Shown: positions 1 through 5,369 of the stretch, one piece after another
Numbering within the stretch: position 1 is the first letter of the stretch
How the letters are laid out: each line of letters begins with the position of its first letter
Assembly (NCBI GenBank): GCA_902470265.1
Contig: CABRFW010000105.1
Span: forward strand, 1 to 6,001
From: an uncultured Collinsella sp.
Lineage (GTDB): Bacteria; Actinomycetota; Coriobacteriia; Coriobacteriales; Coriobacteriaceae
DNA: 6,001 bases
Reading direction: 5' to 3'
Notes under the pieces: model-generated
What the model saw: only the letters and a program-made list of their open reading frames with translations
Database searches by the model: none
What the model was told of the DNA's origin: nothing
Translations under genes and position numbers: made by a program

Positions 1-2
1 AC

Positions 3-377
3 AATCCTGCAAAAGCAGGTATTTCTTCTGCTCCTCTGTATCGCTGGAGCAGCTTCCATGAGTATTTCTCTCATCCCGAAATTTGTGATTGTGAAGGTAT
101 TCTCAATCTGTTTGGGGGTACGGAAGCGTTTTATCTTTCGAGTACCGACGGCAAGCCTAATCCCTATTTTATGCCCGAAGGTAAGCATATCTCCGATATG
201 GATGCGCTGGAAGTTGCCCGGGCTCTTTTGGCTCCGCATGAGCCTTATCAGCTTAAAACTTTGCCGAAATCAGAGCGAAATCGTCTTCTGGCAGTGTTGA
301 GGCATCGGGGGTTTACGATTGACCAGATTTCGCGTCTGACGGGAATTGGGACCAATATCATTCAAAGGGCGAAATGA
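3..377 (+). CDS. REP-associated tyrosine transposase (IS200-like, Y1 family), C-terminal part
   Basis: The frame is open from the left edge to a TGA at 375-377 and gives 124 residues; the N-terminal catalytic half (HUH motif and tyrosine) lies outside the window. The fragment opens with NPAKAG, followed by YRWSSFHEY (residues 13-21), which matches the NPVKAG...WSSY block seen near the end of the Y1 domain in RAYT/TnpA-REP proteins. The last ~25 residues (GFTIDQISRLTGIGTNIIQR) read like a small helix-turn-helix, a common C-terminal addition in this family and probably used for DNA binding. Known members are single-strand DNA nucleases linked to REP-type hairpins. The segment is AT-richer than the rest (23 G/C of 60 at 61-120), which suggests transfer or a different history. 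Whether the full gene is intact cannot be judged here. Confidence 0.8.
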   Translation, partial: NPAKAGISSAPLYRWSSFHEYFSHPEICDCEGILNLFGGTEAFYLSSTDGKPNPYFMPEGKHISDMDALEVARALLAPHEPYQLKTLPKSERNRLLAVLRHRGFTIDQISRLTGIGTNIIQRAK

Positions 378-384
378 CGCTCCA

Positions 385-419
385 AATGATTAAAAAATCC
401 CCGTCCTAGAATAATCATT
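385..419. repeat. 8-bp inverted repeat just after the transposase stop
   Basis: AATGATTA (385-392) and TAATCATT (412-419) are perfect inverted copies around a 19-base centre holding AAAAATCCCCGTCCTAGAA. The repeat begins 7 bases after the transposase stop codon, where an IS200-like right-end hairpin or a REP-type element could lie. The stem is AT-rich, so it would be a weak hairpin. It lies between the convergent transposase and dinB genes and could also be chance. Neither strand shows a GC-rich stem followed directly by a T run, so I do not call it a terminator. Confidence 0.35.
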
Positions 420-449
420 CGCAGCTGCCCGGCTTTTTTGCCTTAGGGA

Positions 450-1703
450 CTAATCGTCGAAGCGGGATTGGCGGCCGAAGGATAGGGCGGTGTCGCCGAA
501 CTTGTCTCGGACGGCGTCGATAGCTACCGAGAGGTCGCGACGGTCGCTCGATTGGGCTCCGCGGTCGTCGACTTCGCAGAACAGGTCAGTCTGGATGCCG
601 CCCTGATGGTCAAAGTCGCTCATGCCGATGCCTGCTAAGCGCACGTGCATTCCTTCCTGCCAGATGTTGTCGAGCAGTTCGAGTGCAACCGCCACGAAGA
701 TGTTCTCATCGTCGGTCGGATGAGGCAGCCGGCGCTGTGCCGAGCGACCGTTTCCATACGAATACTTGAGCTTGAGCGTCACCGTGGCGCCCGTTAGTCC
801 CTGACGGCGCAGGCGGCGTCCCACTGACTCGCCCAGCAGCGCAATCGCCGCCTCAATATCCCCACGCTCAGTCAAATCTTTAGCAAAGGTGCGTTCATTG
901 CTGACCGATTTGACCTCGCGCTCTTCATCGAGACTCGTGACTTCAGAGATTTCGAGTCCTTGCGCACGCTGGCGCATGCGTTCGCCGTTGACGCCAAAAA
1001 TAGAGGCCAAGGTGGATTTCGGTGCACGTGATAGCTCGCCGAGGGTGTAGATGCGCATACGGCGCAGTCGCTCCTCGGCCGAGCGCCCGATGCCGCTCAT
1101 GGCAGATACCGGCAGCGCGGCCAAAAAGCGCTGCTCGGTTCCGGGGCGCACGATGGTCAGCCCAAACGGCTTATCCCGCTCGCTTGCGATCTTTGCGACC
1201 GTCTTGTTGCAGCCCACGCCAATGGAGCACGTCACTCCCAGCTCTGCCACGCGATCGCTTATACGCCGCGCAACCAGCAGCGGGTCTTCGGGCGCAAAGC
1301 GACCCGGTGTGATATCGATGAAGGCTTCGTCGATGGATACGCGCTCAACGCGCGGGGTCTCGTCGGCGAGAATCGCCATAACGTGCGCGCTCACCTCGCG
1401 GTAGCGATCAAAGTGCCCGTGCGTCCAAATGGCTTGCGGGCACAAGCGCCGCGCCTCGGCCGAGGCCATGGCAGAGTGCACGCCAAAGCGACGTGCCTCA
1501 TACGAACACGTGGACACGACGCCACGCGAATCGGCGTCTCCGCCCACGATGAGCGGCTTTCCGCGCCATTCGGGATGATCGAGCATCTCCACGCTCGCAA
1601 AAAACGCATCAAGGTCCATCAGACCCACCGCCGGACCCGTCCAGGGAGGCGGCGTGACGCCCATGGCATCCTCATAACCGTATGTATGTTCGCGTCTTTC
1701 CAT
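450..1703 (-). CDS. dinB: DNA polymerase IV (Y-family translesion polymerase)
   Basis: This 417-residue protein carries the whole Y-family polymerase layout. LMDLDAFFASVE (28-39) supplies the metal-binding Asp30 and the likely steric-gate Phe35; YEARRFGV is at 68-75; SIDEAF (123-128) gives the catalytic Asp125-Glu126; SIGVGCNKTVAKIASE (160-175) follows. A helix-hairpin-helix, MSGIGRSAEERLRRM (202-216), sits in the thumb region, and the little-finger domain runs from about 250 to 365. QTDLF (371-375) fits the beta-clamp-binding QLxLF pattern and is followed by a tail ending in FGDTALSFG. The family copies damaged DNA with low fidelity and is often part of the SOS response. The N-terminus is about 22 residues longer than E. 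coli DinB, and no Shine-Dalgarno precedes the ATG, so the start may be leaderless. The gene is divergent from rpsP and convergent with the transposase. Confidence 0.96.
   Translation of the reverse strand: MERREHTYGYEDAMGVTPPPWTGPAVGLMDLDAFFASVEMLDHPEWRGKPLIVGGDADSRGVVSTCSYEARRFGVHSAMASAEARRLCPQAIWTHGHFDRYREVSAHVMAILADETPRVERVSIDEAFIDITPGRFAPEDPLLVARRISDRVAELGVTCSIGVGCNKTVAKIASERDKPFGLTIVRPGTEQRFLAALPVSAMSGIGRSAEERLRRMRIYTLGELSRAPKSTLASIFGVNGERMRQRAQGLEISEVTSLDEEREVKSVSNERTFAKDLTERGDIEAAIALLGESVGRRLRRQGLTGATVTLKLKYSYGNGRSAQRRLPHPTDDENIFVAVALELLDNIWQEGMHVRLAGIGMSDFDHQGGIQTDLFCEVDDRGAQSSDRRDLSVAIDAVRDKFGDTALSFGRQSRFDD
1679..1692 (-). promoter_or_regulatory. possible LexA/SOS-box-like site inside the start of dinB
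   Basis: Read on the dinB strand the site is CGAACATACATACG. Against the Gram-positive SOS-box pattern CGAAC-N4-GTTCG it has a perfect left half and 3 of 5 matches in the right half. It lies within codons 4-9 of dinB, just downstream of the proposed transcription start, where a bound repressor could block transcription. The imperfect right half and the coding position make this tentative. Confidence 0.3.
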
Positions 1704-1709
1704 GTCATG

Positions 1710-1715
1710 AGTATA
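1710..1715 (-). promoter_or_regulatory. candidate -10 element of dinB, leaderless arrangement
   Basis: TATACT on the dinB strand matches TATAAT at 5 of 6 bases. Only 6 bases (CATGAC) separate it from the dinB ATG, so transcription would start at or next to the start codon. The absence of any purine-rich Shine-Dalgarno before the ATG agrees with a leaderless message. No convincing -35 hexamer is seen 16-18 bases upstream (CGCACC or ACGCAC there). Confidence 0.4.
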
Positions 1716-1747
1716 CCGCGCAGCTCATGTGGGGTGCGTGTATGTGC

Positions 1748-1775
1748 TTGCAAATCCCGAATTCTTGTCTAAGAT
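1748..1775 (+). promoter_or_regulatory. candidate distal promoter of the rpsP operon
   Basis: TTGCAA (1748-1753) and TAAGAT (1770-1775) are separated by 16 bases, each matching the sigma-A consensus at 4 of 6 positions. The start would fall near 1782, giving a leader of about 120 bases before rpsP. This is a sequence match only. Confidence 0.35.
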
Positions 1776-1819
1776 ATGGATTTGCCCTCGACTACACCGA
1801 AGAAGTTGGTCTCACGGAC

Positions 1820-1848
1820 TTCACCTGCCCGCGTCGATGGCGTATTAT
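1820..1848 (+). promoter_or_regulatory. candidate proximal promoter of the rpsP operon
   Basis: TTCACC (1820-1825; 4 of 6 to TTGACA) and TATTAT (1843-1848; 5 of 6 to TATAAT) lie 17 bases apart, the preferred spacing. Transcription would start near 1855, leaving a leader of about 50 bases that contains the small hairpin at 1871-1885 and the strong ribosome binding site. I consider this the better of the two candidate promoters for the operon. Confidence 0.45.
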
Positions 1849-1870
1849 GTTCAACTGTTTGTTTGTAGTT

Positions 1871-1885
1871 GCAGCCTAAAGCTGC
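1871..1885 (+). promoter_or_regulatory. small hairpin in the rpsP leader
   Basis: GCAGC-CTAAA-GCTGC forms a perfect 5-bp stem with a 5-base loop, ending 6 bases before the rpsP Shine-Dalgarno. No T run follows, so it is not a terminator. It could tune translation or stability of the operon message, or be chance. Confidence 0.3.
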
Positions 1886-1891
1886 TTGGTT

Positions 1892-1898
1892 GGAGGAG
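1892..1898 (+). promoter_or_regulatory. ribosome binding site that fixes the rpsP TTG start
   Basis: GGAGGAG is a near-perfect anti-16S match and lies 6 bases before the TTG at 1905. It supports this TTG over the in-frame TTG at 1869, which would add 12 residues not typical of S16. Confidence 0.85.
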
Positions 1899-1904
1899 TT
1901 TCCT

Positions 1905-2246
1905 TTGGCAGTCAAGATTCGCCTTGCTCGTCACGGCGCTAAGAAGCGTCCGTACTACCGTGTCGTCGTCGCCGATTCCCGCGCCCCGCGTGACGGTCGT
2001 ATCATCGAGGAGGTTGGCCGCTACAACCCGATGACCGCCCCCAAGACCATCAACCTCGACCTCGAGAAGATCGCCGACTGGCAGTCCAAGGGCGCTCAGC
2101 TCACCGACGCCGTCGCCGCTCTGGTCAAGGCCGCCAACGAGGGCGAGAAGACCGAGACCGTCGTCAAGAAGTCCAAGAAGCAGCTCGCCAAAGAGGCCGA
2201 GGCCGCTAAGGCTGCCGCTGAGGCCGCTGAGGGCGCCGAGGAGTAA
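1905..2246 (+). CDS. rpsP: 30S ribosomal protein S16
   Basis: The 113-residue product begins MAVKIRLARHGAKKRPYYRV, the classic S16 N-terminus, followed by VADSRAPRDGRIIEEVGRYNP, so identity is secure. S16 binds 16S rRNA early in assembly and stabilises the 30S body. The conserved domain ends near residue 80; after it comes an Ala/Glu/Lys-rich tail of about 30 residues (KKSKKQLAKEAEAAKAAAEA and on), which makes the protein longer than the roughly 82-90 residues of E. coli or Bacillus S16. The start is TTG, chosen by the GGAGGAG 6 bases upstream and by the conserved MAVKIRL. It is the first gene of the rightward operon; khpA begins 4 bases after its stop. Confidence 0.97.
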   Translation: MAVKIRLARHGAKKRPYYRVVVADSRAPRDGRIIEEVGRYNPMTAPKTINLDLEKIADWQSKGAQLTDAVAALVKAANEGEKTETVVKKSKKQLAKEAEAAKAAAEAAEGAEE

Positions 2247-2249
2247 ATC

Positions 2250-2534
2250 GTGCCTGAGGTTGACGCTGCACAGCTCGAGGGTGAGGCAATGCTCTCAGAT
2301 CGCATCGCCGATCTCGTCGAATATCTCGTTGTTCAGATCGTCGACGACCCGGATTCCGTGAGCCTTGAGGTCATCGATGGTGACGACGCCTCTACGATTG
2401 AGGTTTCGGTCGCCGAGGATGACGTCGCTAAGGTCATCGGCCGTCGTGGCCGTACCATCAAGGCCATTCGCACGCTCGCCCGTGCACTGGCCGCTCGCCT
2501 CGACACTGCTGTCGAGGTAGAGGTTCTGGGCTAG
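2250..2534 (+). CDS. khpA: KH-domain RNA-binding protein KhpA
   Basis: This small protein (94 residues from GTG) has one KH domain with the RNA-binding GXXG loop as GRRG (64-67) inside VIGRRGRTIKAIR. The preceding stretch, LSDRIADLVEYLVVQIVDDP (15-34), is the usual start of the KhpA/YlqC family. KhpA binds RNA, in some Gram-positives together with KhpB/Jag, and affects cell division and envelope genes. It is nearly always found between rpsP and rimM, as here. The GTG at 2250 has GAGGAG 6 bases upstream, overlapping the end of rpsP. An ATG at 2289 would give an 81-residue protein closer to the usual family length, with a GAGGG 7 bases before it; both starts are possible and I slightly prefer GTG for its stronger site. 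Confidence 0.92.
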   Translation: MPEVDAAQLEGEAMLSDRIADLVEYLVVQIVDDPDSVSLEVIDGDDASTIEVSVAEDDVAKVIGRRGRTIKAIRTLARALAARLDTAVEVEVLG

Positions 2535-2547
2535 GACCTTGAGGTCC
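2534..2547 (+). promoter_or_regulatory. hairpin with the rimM start codon in its loop
   Basis: GGACC (2534-2538) and GGTCC (2543-2547) are perfect complements around the four-base loop TTGA, which contains the rimM TTG start at 2539-2541. The stem begins at the last base of the khpA stop codon and includes part of the only weak Shine-Dalgarno (AGGA). A rival fold pairs CTGGG (2526-2530) with CCCAG (2546-2550). Such a fold could make rimM translation depend on ribosomes finishing khpA. Confidence 0.45.
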
Positions 2548-3060
2548 CAGTACAAAAACATCGCCCGTGTGGTCAAGCCGCACGGAAGGAAGGGGGAGGT
2601 CCTCGCGCAGCCGCTGCGGGGGCTTCCTTCTGTATTAGAGCCGGGTATGCGCGTCGCCCTGACGCCGCCGGCGCTCAAGCGCGACCGCTTTTGCACGGTC
2701 GTGTCCGTCACCGATACGGGCGATGGCGATCTGGTCTCGTTTGAGGGCATTGACGACTTGACGGACGCCGAGGGCATCACGGGATGCTACGTGCTGGCAA
2801 ATCGTGACGACTTTGAGCTCGATTCGCTCGACGCTGCCTATACCGACCTGATGGGTCGCGAGGTGGTCGACGAGCGCTTCGGTTCGCTCGGCACGATCGT
2901 CGAGATCATGTCGACGCCCGCTAACGATGTTTGGGTTGTCGAGGGTGATCGGTACGGCGAGGTACTGATTCCCGTGATCGAGCAGGTTGTGCTCGATCTT
3001 CCCGACACAGGAACAATTTCCGTCCATGTTATGGACGGCCTGATCGATATGGACAAGTAG
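2539..3060 (+). CDS. rimM: 16S rRNA processing / ribosome maturation factor RimM
   Basis: The 173-residue protein has the two expected domains. The N-terminal RimM barrel opens with IARVVKPHGRKGEV (8-21), the family's signature KpHGxxGEV. The C-terminal PRC barrel starts near residue 101 with YTDLMGREVVDERFGSLGTI and includes ANDVWVVEG and the conserved LIPVIEQVVLDLD-like strand, here LIPVIEQVVLDLP. RimM helps mature the head of the 30S subunit, in part by contact with S19. An in-frame stop at 2518-2520 and the lack of any ATG or GTG before the signature leave TTG at 2539 as the only reasonable start. It begins 4 bases after khpA and is followed by trmD after 10 bases. The start codon sits in the loop of a predicted hairpin, suggesting translational coupling to khpA. 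Confidence 0.94.
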   Translation: MRSQYKNIARVVKPHGRKGEVLAQPLRGLPSVLEPGMRVALTPPALKRDRFCTVVSVTDTGDGDLVSFEGIDDLTDAEGITGCYVLANRDDFELDSLDAAYTDLMGREVVDERFGSLGTIVEIMSTPANDVWVVEGDRYGEVLIPVIEQVVLDLPDTGTISVHVMDGLIDMDK

Positions 3061-3070
3061 GGAGGACAAC

Positions 3071-3829
3071 ATGCTGATTGAGACCCTTTCGGTCTTTCCC
3101 GAGATGTTTGAGCCCGTCATGTCCACATCGATTTTGGGCCGCGCCCGCAAGGCCGGCCTTTTTGATTTTAAGGCGTATAACCTGCGCGACTGGACGCACG
3201 ACCGCCATCGTACCGTCGATGACGAGCCGTACGGCGGCGGGCAGGGCATGCTCATGAAGGTCGAGCCTATCGCAGAGGCCATCGAGGCCATTAGCGCAGA
3301 GGGTCCCAAGCCCACGGTTGTGTTCTTCACCCCCTGTGGCGAGCCCTTTACGCAGCATGTGGCCGAGCGCCTGCTCAAAAGTGAGCGCCTGCTGTTTGTG
3401 TGCAGTCGCTACGAGGGCGTCGACGAGCGCGCGTATGCGTATGCCGATGAGCGTCTGTCGATTGGCGACTACGTGCTCACGGGCGGCGAGCTTCCCGCTA
3501 TGGTCGTTGCCGATGCCGTCGTACGCCTGATTCCCGGCGCCCTGGGCGACGAGATGAGCAACGTCGACGAGTCGTTCTCGACCGCCGAGGACGGAGGACT
3601 GCTTGAGTACGCGCAGTACACCCGCCCCGCCGAGTTCAACGGCGAGGGCGTGCCGCCGGTGCTTGTGAGCGGCGATCACGCCAAGGTCGATGCCTGGCGT
3701 CGCAAGAACGCCATCGAGCGCACCTGCCGCTGGCGTCCCGATCTGATCGAGACAGCGCGGCTCACGCCCGAGGAGCGCGCTTACGCGCAGGAGATTTTGG
3801 ACGCTTCGTATTCGCAGAGCGAGGAGTGA
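3071..3829 (+). CDS. trmD: tRNA (guanine37-N1)-methyltransferase TrmD
   Basis: TrmD methylates G37 next to the anticodon, using S-adenosylmethionine, to prevent +1 frameshifting. The 252-residue protein shows the SPOUT knot motifs: DDEPYGGGQGM (50-60), CSRYEGVDER (111-120), IGDYVLTGGELPAM (131-144) and LLEYAQYTRPAEF (177-189) followed by VPPVLVSGDH (194-203). Arg152 in VVRLIPG corresponds to E. coli Arg154. By hand alignment the catalytic Asp169 of E. coli (ATEDSF) falls on Glu167 (NVDESF), with Asp166 just before it, and the loop after it is about 4 residues longer. GGAGG at 3061-3065, 5 bases before the ATG, supports the start. It lies between rimM and lepB; no rplS follows. Confidence 0.96.
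   Translation: MLIETLSVFPEMFEPVMSTSILGRARKAGLFDFKAYNLRDWTHDRHRTVDDEPYGGGQGMLMKVEPIAEAIEAISAEGPKPTVVFFTPCGEPFTQHVAERLLKSERLLFVCSRYEGVDERAYAYADERLSIGDYVLTGGELPAMVVADAVVRLIPGALGDEMSNVDESFSTAEDGGLLEYAQYTRPAEFNGEGVPPVLVSGDHAKVDAWRRKNAIERTCRWRPDLIETARLTPEERAYAQEILDASYSQSEE
3821..3826 (+). promoter_or_regulatory. ribosome binding site that decides the lepB start
   Basis: GAGGAG, inside the last trmD codons, lies 5 bases before the ATG at 3832. The upstream in-frame GTG at 3826 would overlap this site itself, so the ATG is the better start. Confidence 0.65.
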
Positions 3830-3831
3830 GA

Positions 3832-4395
3832 ATGGTTCCATCGCAGCATTCCGCGTTGAGGGGCGCTTTTGAGTGGATCGCGGTCATCGCGATCGCACTG
3901 GTCGCCACCTTCTTGATTCGCTCGTTTGTGGTCGAGCCCTTTGTGGTGCCCACCGGTTCCATGGAGTCCACGATCGAGATTGGCGACCAGATCCTGGCAC
4001 AAAAGGTGAGCCTCGAGCTCGGTCAGCCCGTCAAGCAGGGCGATATCGTGGTGTTTCACAACCCCGATGGCACCTCCGAGCATGATGTTCTCGTCAAGCG
4101 TGTTATTGCCACGGCCGGCCAGACGGTCGACCTGCAGGATGGCAAGGTGGTCGTTGACGGCCAAGCGCTCGACGAGGAATATACGACGGGCATGAGCTGG
4201 CCACTTTCGGTCCAAGCGCCCGGCGCTCAGGTAAGCTATCCCTACACCGTTCCCGACGGGTGCGTGTGGGTGATGGGCGACAACCGCGAAAACTCTGCCG
4301 ACTCACGCTACTTTGGTCCCGTCGATCGTTCGGACCTGATCGCCGTGGCGCTCGTGCGTTACTGGCCGCTCAACCGTCTGGGCGCTATCGACTAA
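3832..4395 (+). CDS. lepB: signal peptidase I
   Basis: This membrane-bound serine protease cleaves signal peptides from exported proteins on the outer face of the membrane. The 187-residue form has a short N-terminus, one membrane segment (about 15-34, WIAVIAIALVATFLIRSFVV), and then VPTGSMESTIEIGD (39-52) with the nucleophile Ser43. Lys89 in VLVKRVIATAGQTV (86-99) is the general base, and MGDNRENSADSRYFGPV (148-164) is the conserved box E. A single N-terminal membrane anchor and short length are typical of Gram-positive (P-type) enzymes. The start at ATG 3832 follows the trmD stop by 2 bases. Its position just after trmD is unusual in that rplS normally intervenes. No terminator follows, only 59 bases before glyQ. 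Confidence 0.95.
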   Translation: MVPSQHSALRGAFEWIAVIAIALVATFLIRSFVVEPFVVPTGSMESTIEIGDQILAQKVSLELGQPVKQGDIVVFHNPDGTSEHDVLVKRVIATAGQTVDLQDGKVVVDGQALDEEYTTGMSWPLSVQAPGAQVSYPYTVPDGCVWVMGDNRENSADSRYFGPVDRSDLIAVALVRYWPLNRLGAID

Positions 4396-4402
4396 AAACC
4401 GC

Positions 4403-4408
4403 TATAGT
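4403..4408 (+). promoter_or_regulatory. possible -10 element upstream of glyQ
   Basis: TATAGT matches TATAAT at 5 of 6 bases and lies in the 59-base gap between lepB and glyQ, the only sizeable gap in the operon. It is followed by the small dyad GTACAGTAC. No recognisable -35 hexamer lies 16-18 bases upstream, so the promoter is tentative. A start near 4415 would give a leader of about 40 bases, too short for a T-box. Confidence 0.3.
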
Positions 4409-4454
4409 ACAGTACCTAACCGTGTAATCGTTTCGACGAGGGGATATTAGAGGC

Positions 4455-5366
4455 ATGAACGCTTCATCGCTTTCCTTCCAAGACATCATCCTGCGCCTCC
4501 AGCAGTACTGGGGCGAGCAGGGCTGCGTCATTATGCAGCCCTATGACTCCGAGGTCGGTGCCGGTACCTTCCATACCGCGACCACGCTGCGCTCGCTCGG
4601 TCCCGCCGAGTGGCGCACCTGCTATGCGCAGCCCTGCCGCCGTCCCGCCGACGGCCGCTACGGCGAGAACCCCAACCGCATGCAGCACTACTATCAGTTC
4701 CAGGTGCTCATCAAGCCCTCACCGGTCAACGCCCAGGAGCTCTACCTGGGGTCTCTTGCCGCTATCGGTCTGGACCCCAACGACCATGACGTCCGCTTTG
4801 TCGAGGACGACTGGGAGAGCCCGACGCTCGGCGCCTGGGGCCTTGGCTGGGAGGTCTGGCTCAACGGCATGGAAGTCACGCAGTTTACGTACTTCCAGCA
4901 GGTGGGCGGTATCGAGGTCGACCCCGTTCCTGTCGAGATCACCTATGGCCTGGAACGCATCGCCATGTACGCCCAGGGCGTCAACTCGGTCTACGACCTG
5001 GTGTGGAGCTACCTGCCCGACGGCACGCCCATGACCTATGGCGACGTGTTCCTCGAGAACGAGCGCGAGTTCAGTGCCTACAACTTTGAGGTCGCCAACG
5101 TCGAGATGATGCGTCAGAAGTTTGACGACTACGAGGCCGAGTGCCATTCCTGTCTGGAGCGCAAGCTGCCGCTGCCGGCATATGACTGCGTCATGAAGTG
5201 CAGCCACGCTTTCAACCTGCTCGATGCCCGCGGCGCTCTGTCCGCAGTCGAGCGTGCCAACTACATCCTGCGCGTCCGCGCCGTCGCCAAGGCGTGCTGC
5301 GAGGCCTACATGGCTGAGGTCGCCGGAGTCAACGAGAATGCCGATCAGGAAGGCGAGGTGGCGTAA
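4455..5366 (+). CDS. glyQ: glycyl-tRNA synthetase alpha subunit
   Basis: The 303-residue product is the catalytic alpha chain of the bacterial alpha2-beta2 glycyl-tRNA synthetase, a class II enzyme that activates glycine with ATP. It begins in family style with LSFQDIILRLQQYWGEQGC (6-24) and MQPYDSEVGAGTFHTATTLR (27-46). Motif 2 is RTCYAQPCRRPADGRYGE (54-71), ending in NRMQHYYQFQV. TYGLERIAMY (163-172) is motif 3 with Arg168. The C-terminal helices carry LPAYDCVMKCSHAFNLLDARGA and a closing YILRVR. Length is near the usual ~300. The ribosome site is poor: GAGGGG lies 11 bases upstream, and AGAGG is only 1 base from the ATG, but no other start fits the conserved N-terminus. glyS follows after 3 bases, so the two subunits are co-expressed. 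Confidence 0.97.
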   Translation: MNASSLSFQDIILRLQQYWGEQGCVIMQPYDSEVGAGTFHTATTLRSLGPAEWRTCYAQPCRRPADGRYGENPNRMQHYYQFQVLIKPSPVNAQELYLGSLAAIGLDPNDHDVRFVEDDWESPTLGAWGLGWEVWLNGMEVTQFTYFQQVGGIEVDPVPVEITYGLERIAMYAQGVNSVYDLVWSYLPDGTPMTYGDVFLENEREFSAYNFEVANVEMMRQKFDDYEAECHSCLERKLPLPAYDCVMKCSHAFNLLDARGALSAVERANYILRVRAVAKACCEAYMAEVAGVNENADQEGEVA

Positions 5367-5369
5367 GCC

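Noticed and set aside
58..300. 80-residue plus-strand frame in the left region
   Set aside because: It overlaps the transposase in another frame and lacks any motif, whereas the transposase frame shows NPAKAG and WSSF.
393..443. A6 run (393-398 region) and T6 run (434-439) between the transposase and dinB as intrinsic terminators
   Set aside because: Neither run is preceded on its strand by a convincing GC-rich stem; GGC-TTTTTT-GCC is only 3 bp, and GCAGCTGC is a self-palindrome without a loop.
1022..1772. Several plus-strand frames of about 96-129 residues opposite dinB
   Set aside because: They are Arg/Ser/Pro-rich with no motifs and lie wholly or largely opposite the well-supported dinB gene.
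1869..1904. Upstream in-frame TTG start for rpsP adding 12 residues
   Set aside because: No ribosome site fits it, it would run through the leader hairpin and the strong GGAGGAG, and S16 proteins begin at MAVKIRL.
2635..3841. Overlapping long minus-strand frames opposite rimM and trmD (2635-3378 and 3029-3841)
   Set aside because: They are antisense to secure conserved genes, overlap each other and show no family signature; codon-bias shadows.
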